NCBI RefSeq assembly: GCF_007746795.1
Contig: NZ_CP036343.1
Coordinates: 4,563,357 to 4,627,356 of the forward strand
DNA: 64,000 nt
Direction of reading: 5' to 3'
DNA from: Gimesia algae
GTDB lineage: Bacteria; Planctomycetota; Planctomycetia; Planctomycetales; Planctomycetaceae
In this document: piece by piece, positions 7,708-17,219 of the stretch
How positions within the stretch are numbered: position 1 is the first letter of the stretch
How the letters are laid out: each line of letters opens with the position of its first letter
Made by a program: the position numbers and the translations under genes
The notes under the pieces: generated by a model
Seen by the model: only the letters and a program-made list of their open reading frames with translations
Told to the model about the DNA's origin: nothing
The model's database searches: none

Positions 7708-9738
7708 TCAGTTTTCATGTTCCGTTTGACAATCGGTCGTCAGTAGAGTGGTCTTGAGGGGCCGCGTCAGTCGAAACACACCTGCAGGTCCCCCCGGTGC
7801 ACCGGAATAAAAGAAGACATGCTGCACACCGGTTTGCAAATCGACGACAGAACCTCCGGTATGAAAGCCGTCGGCTGTCGCATAAAATATTCCTTTGCGA
7901 TCCAGCAATCGGCATTCCAGCTTCCAGTCCGCCGTCTTCCATTTCTCCGGTGAGATGCTGAAGAGATTGATCGACATGCTGCTGCGATCCGACTGCACCG
8001 CTTCGAAGTTTCCGGTCACGGGATTGAAAATCAGGTCGGAAGTATCTACCGAGCGTTTACTGATCATGTTCGTCTCTTTGGCCTCGAACGATGCGCCGGG
8101 TTTGCCGCGCAGTTGGATCAGATGCCGCGTCGTCTGATTCCGGGCCAGACCATAGAACTCTCCCTGGTGAAAGATAAAGTTGGGCTCGGCCTGATGACAC
8201 CAGTCGGGTAGCGGCATGCTGATATTGTTCCAGCTTTCTCCCCCGTCTTGCGACTGATACAGGGCCAGTTCCCTGACGATCGTGCCGGGGCGATGATTCT
8301 TATACTTCGTATGGTGGCCGAACAGCAGCAAACCCAGTTTCGGATCATCGATAATCCGGGGGCCGACGTAAACAATGGGGCCGGAATGATGGTCTTCCCG
8401 AAAAGCGGTTTTCAGATGGCGCCAGGTTTTCCCCTCATCATCCGAACGAAAGACACCGTGATTACTGACCAGAATGACCGCCCCGTTCCGCATCGTTCCA
8501 ATGGCATTCAGATGCACTTTGTATCCGAGCGGACTTAAGTTTTTGGGTCCGAATTTGTAACGATGAGACAGGGGAATCATTCCGCCACGATTACGGTCTG
8601 CTGCCTGCATGCAGTCCCGTATATCGTAAGGTGAAGACCAGGTTTTGCCTCCATCTGTTGAACGCACAATCACCGAATAGGTCGTATCGGCATCGGCTTT
8701 GCCCGAGAGTTTCACATTATGTCCCGGCATGGCGCGATGCACGACAATCAGGGAGTCCCCCGACTTGGTAGCGACGGGCCAGCCATAATGGTCATTGTCC
8801 CCCTGGGGATCGTGAGGGAGATTGACAGGGGCAATTTCGAACTGGGCTGCATTCTCGCAACAGGCCTGCGCATTTGGTTCGGCGTTCAACAGCCGCGTTG
8901 CCAGAGCGTCGGACCGGGGAGAAGCGACCCCGGTTGACGCCAGTTTTAAATACGCTTGCACGAGTTGCGTTCCCAGATCGATCTGCCCGCGAGAACTGTA
9001 ATGTGCCAGCAACTTTGTCGGCTTGCCGTTCACGGTGATTTCTTCCGGTTTCCGTTCCAGTGCATCCGTGTCGATCATGACCACGTTCGCCAGTTCATCG
9101 GCGACCTGCTGCTGTATCTGGCGGATCTGGTCTGTATATTCCCGTTCCGGAATAATTCTGCTGATACGACCGAAGACGACCGGTAACTCAGGCTGGTCTG
9201 ACTTCTGTCGTACCGCCTGAATCAGGTTCTGGAATTTTTTTGCATACGCCGGTTCATGGAAGCGGGCATCCCGTTCCCCCTGCATCCAGAACAGAGCAGC
9301 GACTTCTCCCCCGCCGGCTTTCTGGGCGTTGTCCAGTTTCTGAAACAAGTCTCTGACCAGCGGCATGCGCGGCTGCCAGAGCCGAATGGCCGTGCCTCCT
9401 TTGGCATGTTTGATCAGACCAATATTCTCGTCCGGAAATGCCCGCGACAGTTCATGGGCAATCGCCAGCTCGGGACCGAATTCCTTACCGGGCTTTACGT
9501 AAGCAACTTTATTATGATAAGGAACCCATGTTCCGTTTGACCAGAAATAGACGTTCTTCGGTGGTTGCTGTAATTGTTCCGGGAGTTCTGCCAGGGTGCC
9601 CTGTGAAACCATGTTCGACTGACCAGCCAGGAGGAATAATTTGTCGATCGCCGGTTCTTTCGCAGAGACCCTGGTCAGGTTGAACCATACCGCCAGCAAT
9701 AAACACAGAATGAGGAATCGTCGAGAATGAAAAATAAT
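7708..9738 (-). CDS. Secreted carbohydrate esterase (CE6/SASA) fused to a sialidase-like BNR domain
   Basis: Two catalytic-type modules in one exported protein. The N-terminal half is a sialate O-acetylesterase/acetylxylan esterase domain: FLLAGQSNM carries the serine nucleophile, and GGTAIRLW and WMQGERDA are further family blocks. The C-terminal half has sialidase-type Asp-boxes STDGGKTW, SDDEGKTW and SQDGGESW, suggesting a six-bladed propeller. No ATG opens the frame. A TTG at 9699 would cut into the signal peptide. Reading upstream gives a good leader (FHSRRFLILCLLLAVWF, cleavage near VSA), and the ATT at 9738 has GGGAG seven bases before it, so I place the start there. Removal of O-acetyl groups and then glycosidic cleavage is inferred. 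Divergent from the XylR-type regulator. Confidence 0.82.
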   Translation of the reverse strand: MIFHSRRFLILCLLLAVWFNLTRVSAKEPAIDKLFLLAGQSNMVSQGTLAELPEQLQQPPKNVYFWSNGTWVPYHNKVAYVKPGKEFGPELAIAHELSRAFPDENIGLIKHAKGGTAIRLWQPRMPLVRDLFQKLDNAQKAGGGEVAALFWMQGERDARFHEPAYAKKFQNLIQAVRQKSDQPELPVVFGRISRIIPEREYTDQIRQIQQQVADELANVVMIDTDALERKPEEITVNGKPTKLLAHYSSRGQIDLGTQLVQAYLKLASTGVASPRSDALATRLLNAEPNAQACCENAAQFEIAPVNLPHDPQGDNDHYGWPVATKSGDSLIVVHRAMPGHNVKLSGKADADTTYSVIVRSTDGGKTWSSPYDIRDCMQAADRNRGGMIPLSHRYKFGPKNLSPLGYKVHLNAIGTMRNGAVILVSNHGVFRSDDEGKTWRHLKTAFREDHHSGPIVYVGPRIIDDPKLGLLLFGHHTKYKNHRPGTIVRELALYQSQDGGESWNNISMPLPDWCHQAEPNFIFHQGEFYGLARNQTTRHLIQLRGKPGASFEAKETNMISKRSVDTSDLIFNPVTGNFEAVQSDRSSMSINLFSISPEKWKTADWKLECRLLDRKGIFYATADGFHTGGSVVDLQTGVQHVFFYSGAPGGPAGVFRLTRPLKTTLLTTDCQTEHEN

Positions 9739-10034
9739 GTCACTGCTCCCGTACTGAATCGATGAAAAGTCTGTCCTGTTTTCCTACGTGAATCACCAGT
9801 ACTCTGACTGAAAAGATCTGGTGACTGGAATGAAAACCGCATTCTCATGATGGTCGCTATGGCAACTCACGTCTATTCAACATAGCGAATAACCTGTTCA
9901 CTTTTGCGACTTTCGATTTTTACGGCAGAATCGGTTTGCTATTCCCGGAGACAGACTCTACAAACAGAACTGACAAAAAATACTATCAACAGCTTTTGGA
10001 ATATTACTGATTTAAAACAGCAAGGCTCATCATT

Positions 10035-11207
10035 GTGGATCGTTTGCGAGTAGCGCTGCTTGTGGAAACGTCGAGAGGCTACGGTCGTGGAATTCTGCAC
10101 GGCGTCTGGCAATACATTCAGGAACACGAAACCTGGTCGATTCTGTATCGGCCCTGCGGTTTTGGACAAGTGGCACCTTCCTGGATCTCTTCCTGGGACG
10201 GTGACGGGATTATCGCTTTTATCGACACCGCCAAAACGGCACGGCTGTTAAAGCAATCCGGTGTACCAACGGTTGATTTACTTGGAGAACTGATTCCCAA
10301 GCCGCAGGTTCCCTTTGTCGCGCCTGACAATCAGCAGGTCGCAGAACTGGCGGTTCAATATTTTCTGGACCGGGGTTATCAGTCGTTTGCCGCCTGTGGA
10401 TTTCGGACCGGTCTGCGTCCCATGCTGGATCAACGCTGTCTTAAATTTCAGCAGCAGATTCAGGAAACCGGTGTCGAATGCGCGCTGTTTACGCCACGGG
10501 GAGGCGGCAAAGAGGGGCCTTCCTGGGAACGCGAACAGGAACAGATCGCCCGCTGGTTACAAGGTCTGCCCAAACCGCTGGCGCTCTTTACCTGTAATGA
10601 TACACGAGGGCGGGAAGTCTTGAACGCCTGTCAGACACACAATATTTCCGTTCCGGAAGAGGTCGCGGTACTGGGAGTCGGTAATGATGATATTCTCTGT
10701 CAGCTCAGCGACGAGCGTCTCAGCAGCATCGACGTGGATCCCCAACGCGTGGGATACCAGGCGGCTGCCGTCTTGGATTCCTTAATGCATCAGAAACCGG
10801 TTTCCGATCTGACCTTGATCCCTCCCCGCCGGGTCGTCTCGCGGCACTCGACGGATTCACTGGCTGTCACCGATCCGGAACTGGCAACCGCGATTCAGTA
10901 TATCAGACGCTACGCCTGTCGGCAGATTCAGGTGGAGGACGTCGTCAAACAGGTCAATCTGGAACGCCGCGTACTGGAACGACGGTTTCGAAAACTGCTG
11001 GGCCGTTCTCCCAAGGCTGAGATCATCCGTCTACAACTGGTGCGTGCCCGCGAATTACTGGCTGAAACAACGCTCTCCAATACAGAAATCGCCTACCGCT
11101 GCGGGTTCAACAGCGCCGCCTATTTTATGGACCTGTTTCGCCGTAAAGTCGGTCAGACCCCAGGTGAATTTCGCCAGACCTCTCAAAGTTCGGAACAGAT
11201 TGTTTAA
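10035..11207 (+). CDS. XylR-type AraC-family transcriptional regulator
   Basis: A 390-residue regulator with a LacI/periplasmic-binding-type sensor (about residues 1-270, starting RVALLVETSRGYGRGILHG) and a C-terminal AraC double helix-turn-helix (about 285-385, with ERRFRKLLGRSPKAEI and IAYRCGFNSAAYFMDLFRRK). This architecture binds a sugar and then activates a neighbouring catabolic locus. The start is GTG, with a weak AAGG about nine bases before it. It stands divergent from the esterase/sialidase gene and upstream of the dioxygenase-transporter pair, so it probably controls one or both. The ligand cannot be read from sequence. Confidence 0.88.
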   Translation: MDRLRVALLVETSRGYGRGILHGVWQYIQEHETWSILYRPCGFGQVAPSWISSWDGDGIIAFIDTAKTARLLKQSGVPTVDLLGELIPKPQVPFVAPDNQQVAELAVQYFLDRGYQSFAACGFRTGLRPMLDQRCLKFQQQIQETGVECALFTPRGGGKEGPSWEREQEQIARWLQGLPKPLALFTCNDTRGREVLNACQTHNISVPEEVAVLGVGNDDILCQLSDERLSSIDVDPQRVGYQAAAVLDSLMHQKPVSDLTLIPPRRVVSRHSTDSLAVTDPELATAIQYIRRYACRQIQVEDVVKQVNLERRVLERRFRKLLGRSPKAEIIRLQLVRARELLAETTLSNTEIAYRCGFNSAAYFMDLFRRKVGQTPGEFRQTSQSSEQIV

Positions 11208-11260
11208 GCGATAGAAGTAAGTACACTGCAACACGAAAATGACGCGTATCAGAATATCTG

Positions 11261-11276
11261 ATTCGCAATTGTGAAT
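11261..11276. promoter_or_regulatory. Imperfect 16-bp palindrome, possible operator
   Basis: ATTCGCAATTGTGAAT has half-sites agreeing at seven of eight positions. It lies in the gap between the XylR-type regulator and the dioxygenase gene, 160 bases upstream of the latter. It could be an operator; nothing in the window repeats it exactly. Confidence 0.25.
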
Positions 11277-11435
11277 AGACGATGGTCAGGAAAATGTTAC
11301 CTTGGTAATCAGACCGTTCCGCAATCATGTGAGACTGCGATGGGTCCTTCATTTCAGACAAAAATCGGTTGTATCACAGTGACGGGACACACGGCTGATT
11401 AAAAATATCAAACATCAAAAGCAGTTAGAACAACC

Positions 11436-12281
11436 ATGGATCAATTTGAAATTGCCGCTCGCCTCAAACAGGATGGGTACTGTGTTGTCGAAAATGTGAT
11501 TCCTCCCGGTAAGATCGATTCCATCCGTGAAGAAGTCGTCGCCGCTCAGTTGGCGCATCACGAAGAAGCGGAACGCGAGCTGGAAAAAACGCGTGCCCGC
11601 GGGCATCGGATCGGGGTGATTGGTGTGGGACTGTTGAAGCAGGTCATCAATGCCACGCAATGCTTTACTCCTTACCTGGCCGATCCCCGTGTACTGGGAG
11701 TTGCGGAAGAGATCTTTGGCGATTTTGTCCGTATCTCCTGTACTGACTGTGTGGTGACGCATCCCGGAAATGATCGGGGCTACTGGCACGCCGACTGGCC
11801 TTACAATGCCACGAACACCACGCACGTCAAGTCTCCCTATCCCGATGCGATAATGCATCTGGCTTCGATCTGGATGCTGACCCCTTTTACAAAAGAGAAC
11901 GGCGCGACCTTTATTCTTCCCGGCAGCCATAAATATGATAATAACCCTGCCGCCGGCGGAATGAGCGACATCGATCAGGATGCGAATCATCCGGATGAAG
12001 TTCAGGCCACGGGTTCTGCAGGCAGTGTCCTTCTTTACGATAGTCGGCTCTGGCATGCCGTCGCACCGAACTGCAGTGATGAATCGCGGGCTGCATTGAT
12101 CATCCGCTATGCTCCCTGGTGGCTCAACCTGACCCCCACCATTCGCGGCACACCCGATCATGAACGGATGGTGCTGGAAACGGGAGGCAAAAATTATGAC
12201 GCAGTCCCGGTTCGCAGAGATCAATTTGAAAGACTTCCCGACAATATCAAGGATCTGTATCGGCATTGGGTGTCTGAATGA
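11436..12281 (+). CDS. Phytanoyl-CoA dioxygenase family protein
   Basis: A 281-residue Fe(II)/2-oxoglutarate oxygenase of the PhyH family, without a signal peptide, so cytoplasmic. The iron facial triad can be placed at His118 and Asp120 (YWHADWP) and His207 (SRLWHAVAPN), with Arg218 as the likely 2-oxoglutarate anchor. The length is typical. Its stop overlaps the start of the transporter gene as ATGA, so the two are translationally coupled and the substrate is probably something that transporter imports. The actual substrate is unknown; PhyH-family oxygenases in such loci are diverse. Confidence 0.87.
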   Translation: MDQFEIAARLKQDGYCVVENVIPPGKIDSIREEVVAAQLAHHEEAERELEKTRARGHRIGVIGVGLLKQVINATQCFTPYLADPRVLGVAEEIFGDFVRISCTDCVVTHPGNDRGYWHADWPYNATNTTHVKSPYPDAIMHLASIWMLTPFTKENGATFILPGSHKYDNNPAAGGMSDIDQDANHPDEVQATGSAGSVLLYDSRLWHAVAPNCSDESRAALIIRYAPWWLNLTPTIRGTPDHERMVLETGGKNYDAVPVRRDQFERLPDNIKDLYRHWVSE

Positions 12282-14773
12282 CTTCTACAGCAGGTTTGAC
12301 TCCTGGTAGCACAGGAGGAAGCTTTCTGCTGTATGTCTTACGGTATTTCCTCCTCATCTGCCTGTGTCTGATGTCTCTCGGCGGGAGTGTCCGCGCTGCC
12401 GAGCCTCAAACCGCTGCGCTGGACTGGCAGGAACTTAGCATGCCGGCACCTGAGACCGTCGGCAAGTATGCCGTCCTGCAAAATCAACTGCTGTTCGTCT
12501 CTGAAGATAATCGCATCTTCACACTCACCGGCTCAGAAGCAACCTGGCAGCAGGTCGACCTTGCCCCTGATAAAGAATGGTCGACGCTGTTTCACCAACT
12601 CAAGCAGGGAGCCAGTCTGCAATCCACCACAGCCGGCGTTATCTGCAGCGGGGGAACATCAGCAGAAGTGCGTCTGATCCGGGACAGTAACGGACGACTG
12701 CAACTTTCCACTCTGCCACGATTACCGGATTCGATTCAACAGACCGCCTGTGCTGTTCTGAACGATGTGCTGTATCTATTGGGCCGGCTTGAGAACAGCG
12801 CCAACAGTAAAGGCTGGTCGATAGATGTTTCAGCCGACGCAGACCAGCAACCCAACTGGCAGGAATGGCATCTGCCTGTCAAGCAGCTCCAGCAACCTGT
12901 ACTGCGGGTTCAGAACGGGAGTTTGTATCTGCTGCAGCAACAATCTTCCGAAGTCTATCTCTACAAGAAACAGGGAGGCTGGCAACCCGTCAGTTCGGCG
13001 CCGCGCAGTACTTTCAGTCAGCCGGCCCTTAACCTGGGACCCTCTCATTTCCTGCTGCCGGCTGATTCCGCGCAGGACCACGATCTGCTCTATCACACTA
13101 TCACCGACACCTGGCGCATCGCCCCTTTTATCTTAAAGCCAACCGCTGACCAGACACGAGACGCACTTCAGTCCGCCTGCAACTGGCAGGGAGGGGTGCT
13201 GTTGGTCTATCCGGAAACACTGTTCTGGGGACATCCACAGCGTATTGCTCAAGGCTTTCAAACAGCCGACCTGATTGTGCTCGGGTTGTATTCGGTCATG
13301 CTGATCGCGATGAGCGTTTATTTTGCCCGGCGGAACCAGAACTGCGAGGAATACTTTCTGGCAGGCCAGCGCATTCCCTGGTGGGCTGCCGGCCTGAGTC
13401 TGCTCGGCAGTTCGTTGAGTGCCATTACCTTCATGGCATTCCCGGCCATGTCCTTTCGCACCAACTGGGTCTACCTGCTGGGGAACTTCATGATACTGGC
13501 GGTCGCACCACTGGTGATCTGGTTTTATCTCCCCTTCTATCGCCGCCTGAAAGTGACGACAGCCTATGAATATCTCGAACACCGTTTCGGACTGCCCACA
13601 CGGCTGGTCGGCAGCAGTGCGTTTCTGCTGTTCCAACTGGGGCGCATGGGAGTCGTGGTTTATCTGCCGGCCCTCGCCTTGTCGACCGTCAGCAGTTGGG
13701 ATGTCTATACCTGTATTCTGGTCATCGGCTGCGTGGCGACATTGTATACGACGCTGGGAGGTATCGAAGCGGTCATCTGGACTGATGTCATACAGGTTCT
13801 CGTGTTGATTGGGGGCGCCCTCGTCAGTCTGATTGTCATACTGTCGAAAATCCCGGGCGGAATGGAGACAGCCATTTCAGCAAGTCTCTCAGCCGGTAAA
13901 CTGCATGCAGTGAATTATTCCTGGGATGTGGCATCCACGGGAATCGGCGTTGTGATTGTCGGGAATCTGTTCAAATTTCTCATTCCTTACAGCAGCGATC
14001 AGGGGGTGATTCAACGCTATCTGACCACCAGCAACGAACGTCAGGCGGCGCGGGGAATCTGGCTCAACGCCGCCGCATCGATTCCGGTCTGGACGCTGTT
14101 TTTTGCGCTGGGAACCGGCTTATGGGTCTTCTATCGGGCCAGCCCGGAACGACTCGACCCGCTCGGTCGTACCGATGAAATTTTTGCCTGGTTCATTGTG
14201 CATGAGCTTCCCGCCGGTATCTCGGGATTAGTGATTGCCGGCCTGTTTGCTGCTTCCATGTCGAGCCTGGATACCAGTCTGAACTCCATGGCGACGGCGA
14301 TCACTGCCGACTTTTATCAGAGTTTACGCCCGCAGGCTACCGACCGCAGTGCCTTGCGGCTGGCGCGCTGGCTGACAGTGTTACTGGGGATCTTCGGAAC
14401 GCTGACTGCGATCTACCTGGCCCGCGCGAACACGCAATCCATCTGGGACCAGTTTCTGAAAATCATGGGACTGTTTGGCGGAGGCCTGGCGGGTATGTTT
14501 ATTGCGGGAATTTTTACACGCCGCACGACCCAGGCTGGAGTTCTGGCCGGATTTTCGCTGAGTGCATTCGTGCTCTACCAGGTACAGCTTCGGGGCACCG
14601 TTCATTTTTTTCTGTACGGTGCTATTGGAATTCTGACCTGTGCCCTCAGCGGCTGGCTGTTCAGTCTGCTGCTGCCTCAGAGCAAAAAACAGATCGAAGG
14701 CCTGACGATTTACACATTAAAACCGCCTGGTTCGGGGGAAGCTGACCTTAAGCAATCAGAGTCAGTTGATTAA
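12278..14773 (+). CDS. Sodium/solute symporter with N-terminal kelch/mutarotase-like domain
   Basis: An 831-residue fusion. After a signal-like segment (about residues 13-35) comes a region to about 320 with repeated Trp-rich, galactose-oxidase/NanM-like kelch blades, expected outside the membrane. From about 327 (LIVLGLYSVMLIAMSVYFARR) it is a sodium:solute symporter with about 13 membrane helices; SEYFLAGQR-like NCEEYFLAGQRIPWW and SSLSAITFMAFPAMSF are characteristic. NanM-type domains equilibrate sugar anomers, so the fusion may present the right anomer to its own transporter. It overlaps the dioxygenase gene by four bases. Sialic acid or a related sugar is an inference from the neighbouring sialidase/esterase. 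Confidence 0.85.
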   Translation: MTSTAGLTPGSTGGSFLLYVLRYFLLICLCLMSLGGSVRAAEPQTAALDWQELSMPAPETVGKYAVLQNQLLFVSEDNRIFTLTGSEATWQQVDLAPDKEWSTLFHQLKQGASLQSTTAGVICSGGTSAEVRLIRDSNGRLQLSTLPRLPDSIQQTACAVLNDVLYLLGRLENSANSKGWSIDVSADADQQPNWQEWHLPVKQLQQPVLRVQNGSLYLLQQQSSEVYLYKKQGGWQPVSSAPRSTFSQPALNLGPSHFLLPADSAQDHDLLYHTITDTWRIAPFILKPTADQTRDALQSACNWQGGVLLVYPETLFWGHPQRIAQGFQTADLIVLGLYSVMLIAMSVYFARRNQNCEEYFLAGQRIPWWAAGLSLLGSSLSAITFMAFPAMSFRTNWVYLLGNFMILAVAPLVIWFYLPFYRRLKVTTAYEYLEHRFGLPTRLVGSSAFLLFQLGRMGVVVYLPALALSTVSSWDVYTCILVIGCVATLYTTLGGIEAVIWTDVIQVLVLIGGALVSLIVILSKIPGGMETAISASLSAGKLHAVNYSWDVASTGIGVVIVGNLFKFLIPYSSDQGVIQRYLTTSNERQAARGIWLNAAASIPVWTLFFALGTGLWVFYRASPERLDPLGRTDEIFAWFIVHELPAGISGLVIAGLFAASMSSLDTSLNSMATAITADFYQSLRPQATDRSALRLARWLTVLLGIFGTLTAIYLARANTQSIWDQFLKIMGLFGGGLAGMFIAGIFTRRTTQAGVLAGFSLSAFVLYQVQLRGTVHFFLYGAIGILTCALSGWLFSLLLPQSKKQIEGLTIYTLKPPGSGEADLKQSESVD

Positions 14774-14794
14774 ACAGCGTCTCTTTCAGCTTGA

Positions 14795-15217
14795 CTATTT
14801 CTTCAGGTTGAATTCGTGTTTATGCGGTTCCTGTCCCGCTTCAATTTGAATTTCCAGTGTAGAAGCGGAGTTCCACTCATCGGGAAGGTACTGTTCTGTG
14901 GACGGACCATCGTCCATCGGGCTGTCTTCCACCTTCTTATCGACGGGGCGATATGCTTCTACCTGCACACGATGCTTCCCTAATGGAACGCCCCCCTTAT
15001 GATCAATGATGAACGTACCATTTTTAATATACGCAGAAGAAGCCGGCCCCCCTTGTTCCCCAAGGGGGGTAAACCGGATGAGACCATCCGTGATCGGTGC
15101 TTCCTCATAAATCACGGTTCCCTGAACTACCCGACGCGATGGTTCGTCACCGAGTTGTGTTCCACAACCAGACAGAACCAGACTTAATAATCCGATAAAC
15201 AGCCCGCTTCGAATCAT
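14795..15217 (-). CDS. Small lipoprotein with transthyretin-like fold
   Basis: A 140-residue lipoprotein with lipobox LSGC at about residues 15-18. The rest resembles the carboxypeptidase-regulatory/transthyretin-like beta sandwich common in planctomycetes (VQGTVIYEEAPITDGLIRF, then GKHRVQVEAYRP). Function is unknown. ATG 15217 has AAAGG nine bases upstream. It follows the DUF1559 gene by 87 bases on the same strand, a pairing often seen in this phylum, so the two are probably one operon. Confidence 0.78.
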   Translation of the reverse strand: MIRSGLFIGLLSLVLSGCGTQLGDEPSRRVVQGTVIYEEAPITDGLIRFTPLGEQGGPASSAYIKNGTFIIDHKGGVPLGKHRVQVEAYRPVDKKVEDSPMDDGPSTEQYLPDEWNSASTLEIQIEAGQEPHKHEFNLKK

Positions 15218-15304
15218 TACAGTGTACCTTTATTGCTAAACAGAGGAAGAAACCGTAACTGGTTCACATTTTTCCTGATACTGAATTTTATAGAAAAGTT
15301 AAAC

Positions 15305-16225
15305 TTAGAATTCGCCAACAACTTCTCCACCGGCACGCGTGGTCAGGTCTGCCAGAACTCCCGCATCGATGTTCTCGGAAATGAAGTGCACACTGCCGTC
15401 AGCCATCAGCATATGGCAACCACCGGTATGTCGACTGGACAGCGCCCCATCCAGCCGATAGTTCCCCGGCGGTGTTCCCAGACGCGTGTTAAAACCGTTG
15501 ATGCCATCGGACGTGTCAACCAGGTTACTGTAGTTCCAATAAAACCCGTCATGAGAACCAGGGCCTCCGCCGAGTACTTCTCCTACGATAAAGGTGTTAC
15601 TAGTACCATCGATGACGTCCCGGACTTTTGTATTCGAGAGCGCAAAGAAGATGCCATTTTTATTCACCCCCATACGATTGGCCGTCGCAGAGCAGCGACG
15701 CTGCGCACTGTCTGCCACGCCCGCCATATTGGTGATACCAAAATCCTGCTTATCACAGGCATCGCCGGCAGAACCAACTGAGCAATCACCATTAGTCCGA
15801 TTACTGCAGCAGGACACCAGTTCGAACCCCTGATCATCACTGGGACAGAGATAGACGGGGATCTGCGTCGCGCCTAATGACCAGTCGGCAACGCTCGTGT
15901 TGTAATAGTTATCGGAAAACGTGTACTGATTGTACAAGTTGGCAAAGTCCAGATACGGCAGGATGTAAACGCTCCAGGCCCAGCCTCGGATCTGCACGGA
16001 AAATCCGCAGGTACTGTCTGCAATCAGTGAGCCGGGGGGGAATGCGGAATGGGTATCGTGATAGTTATGTAAAGCCAGGCCTACCTGTTTAAAGTTATTT
16101 TTGCAGGCAGAACGGCGGGCAGCTTCCCTAGCCTGTTGAACAGCCGGCAGGAGTAACGCGATCAGAATGGCAATGATGGCAATCACGACCAGCAACTCAA
16201 TCAATGTAAAAGCTCGTCGGCGCAT
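15305..16225 (-). CDS. DUF1559 domain-containing pseudopilin-like protein
   Basis: About 306 residues. It begins with a type IV pilin-like leader, RRRAFTLIELLVVIAIIAIL, followed by ALLLPAVQQAREAARRSACK, the hallmark of planctomycete DUF1559 proteins. Near the C-terminus the family's His-x9-Asp-Gly element is present (HTGGCHMLMADGSVHF). The open frame continues upstream to 16267, but ATG 16225 has GAGGA in front and puts the prepilin peptidase site at the expected distance, so I choose it. These proteins are thought to be processed, surface-associated filament subunits; the precise role is unknown. Confidence 0.9.
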   Translation of the reverse strand: MRRRAFTLIELLVVIAIIAILIALLLPAVQQAREAARRSACKNNFKQVGLALHNYHDTHSAFPPGSLIADSTCGFSVQIRGWAWSVYILPYLDFANLYNQYTFSDNYYNTSVADWSLGATQIPVYLCPSDDQGFELVSCCSNRTNGDCSVGSAGDACDKQDFGITNMAGVADSAQRRCSATANRMGVNKNGIFFALSNTKVRDVIDGTSNTFIVGEVLGGGPGSHDGFYWNYSNLVDTSDGINGFNTRLGTPPGNYRLDGALSSRHTGGCHMLMADGSVHFISENIDAGVLADLTTRAGGEVVGEF

Positions 16226-16267
16226 GATGAATCCTCGATTCAAGTAAGAAGGTATAAATAAATTCAC

Positions 16268-17083
16268 TCAATCAGTGATGGAGTGTTTGTAGAAAAAAAC
16301 TGGAATCTTAACCGAGAATAAAGCACAACTTAACCTATGCCAATTCGTAATAGCGACATCTCAGTTCGTCTTTGCGTCAAACCAGATACACATACCCTGC
16401 CCCTTCATAATCGCATCCAGACACTGCGAGACAACTCGAGTTCCTGGAACTAATGAGGAAACTGCGTTAATCTTCGTTTTCGCGAAAGTCTACTAAATTA
16501 CTCAGAACTCTTCGTAATCTGCCCAAGCTGAATTCGTTATTGTTGTGTTTGAAATCAAAATCACTTTTTCCCGTCAGTGGTGACAAAAACCGGAGCAGCT
16601 TTGAACGGAGCTACAGCACCGCCACGAGAGTGCCTGTGCATCGATGTGGCAAGCATGTTGAGCATTCAAAGTTTTCCGTAAAACCTGAGTGAGCTATTTG
16701 TGTACCGGGGGAGTCCCTGGGAAAACGGCTACATCGTATCATTCAACAGAAAACTGCGAGATGAATTGCTCAACGGTGAAATCTTCGATACGTTATGGTA
16801 AGCCAAAGTGCTGGAACGGTCAAAAGAGACCAAACCCCGATACCCGTATCCAGCGAAAGCATGTGCTATCTTAGCGATGCGTATTTCCTGCGCACTCCAC
16901 GCAGGCCGAATTGTATTCGGGCTCACACTTGATTTGCGAGCTTGCTCTGATCCCCTGCTTCCCTAGATCATCTTTAATTTATTTCCTTATGCGAACAGGT
17001 CTGGCATGTCGTGACAGATTGCAGGGCAATTACTGCGGCTTTCAGGAATCAGCGGGCTATTGGTGAGCCATCCGAAAGGTGGA
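16268..17083. other. Gene-less stretch
   Basis: About 800 bases upstream of the DUF1559 gene with no supported gene. A short block around 16980-17007 (TTATTTCCT, TATGCG, CAGGTCT) resembles 22679-22705, and both lie near a 96-bp palindromic repeat. Otherwise nothing recognisable. Confidence 0.45.
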
Positions 17084-17179
17084 TTAGACTGTGTCCAGAT
17101 TTACAATAGCGTCTCCAAGGCCATTGGGACCGAGTATCATAGATTAAGAGACGCTATAGTCAAATGTGATGCGCTCTAG
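17084..17179 (+). repeat. 96-bp palindromic repeat, copy B
   Basis: Arms 17084-17115 and 17148-17179, with TAGCGTCTC/GAGACGCTA inside. It ends 40 bases beyond the stop of the minus-strand gene that begins at 17858, in the position of a transcription terminator. Confidence 0.88.
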
Positions 17180-17219
17180 CTCAACGCAACCGGGGGGGAG
17201 CAGTGTTCATCGAGAAGAG

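Noticed and set aside
11415-12266. 283-codon open frame on the minus strand
   Set aside because: Antisense to the PhyH-family gene, whose iron ligands are intact; no family resemblance.
16689-16926. Short overlapping frames on both strands in the 16.3-17.1 kb gap
   Set aside because: Poor composition and no start signals; no protein similarity recognised.
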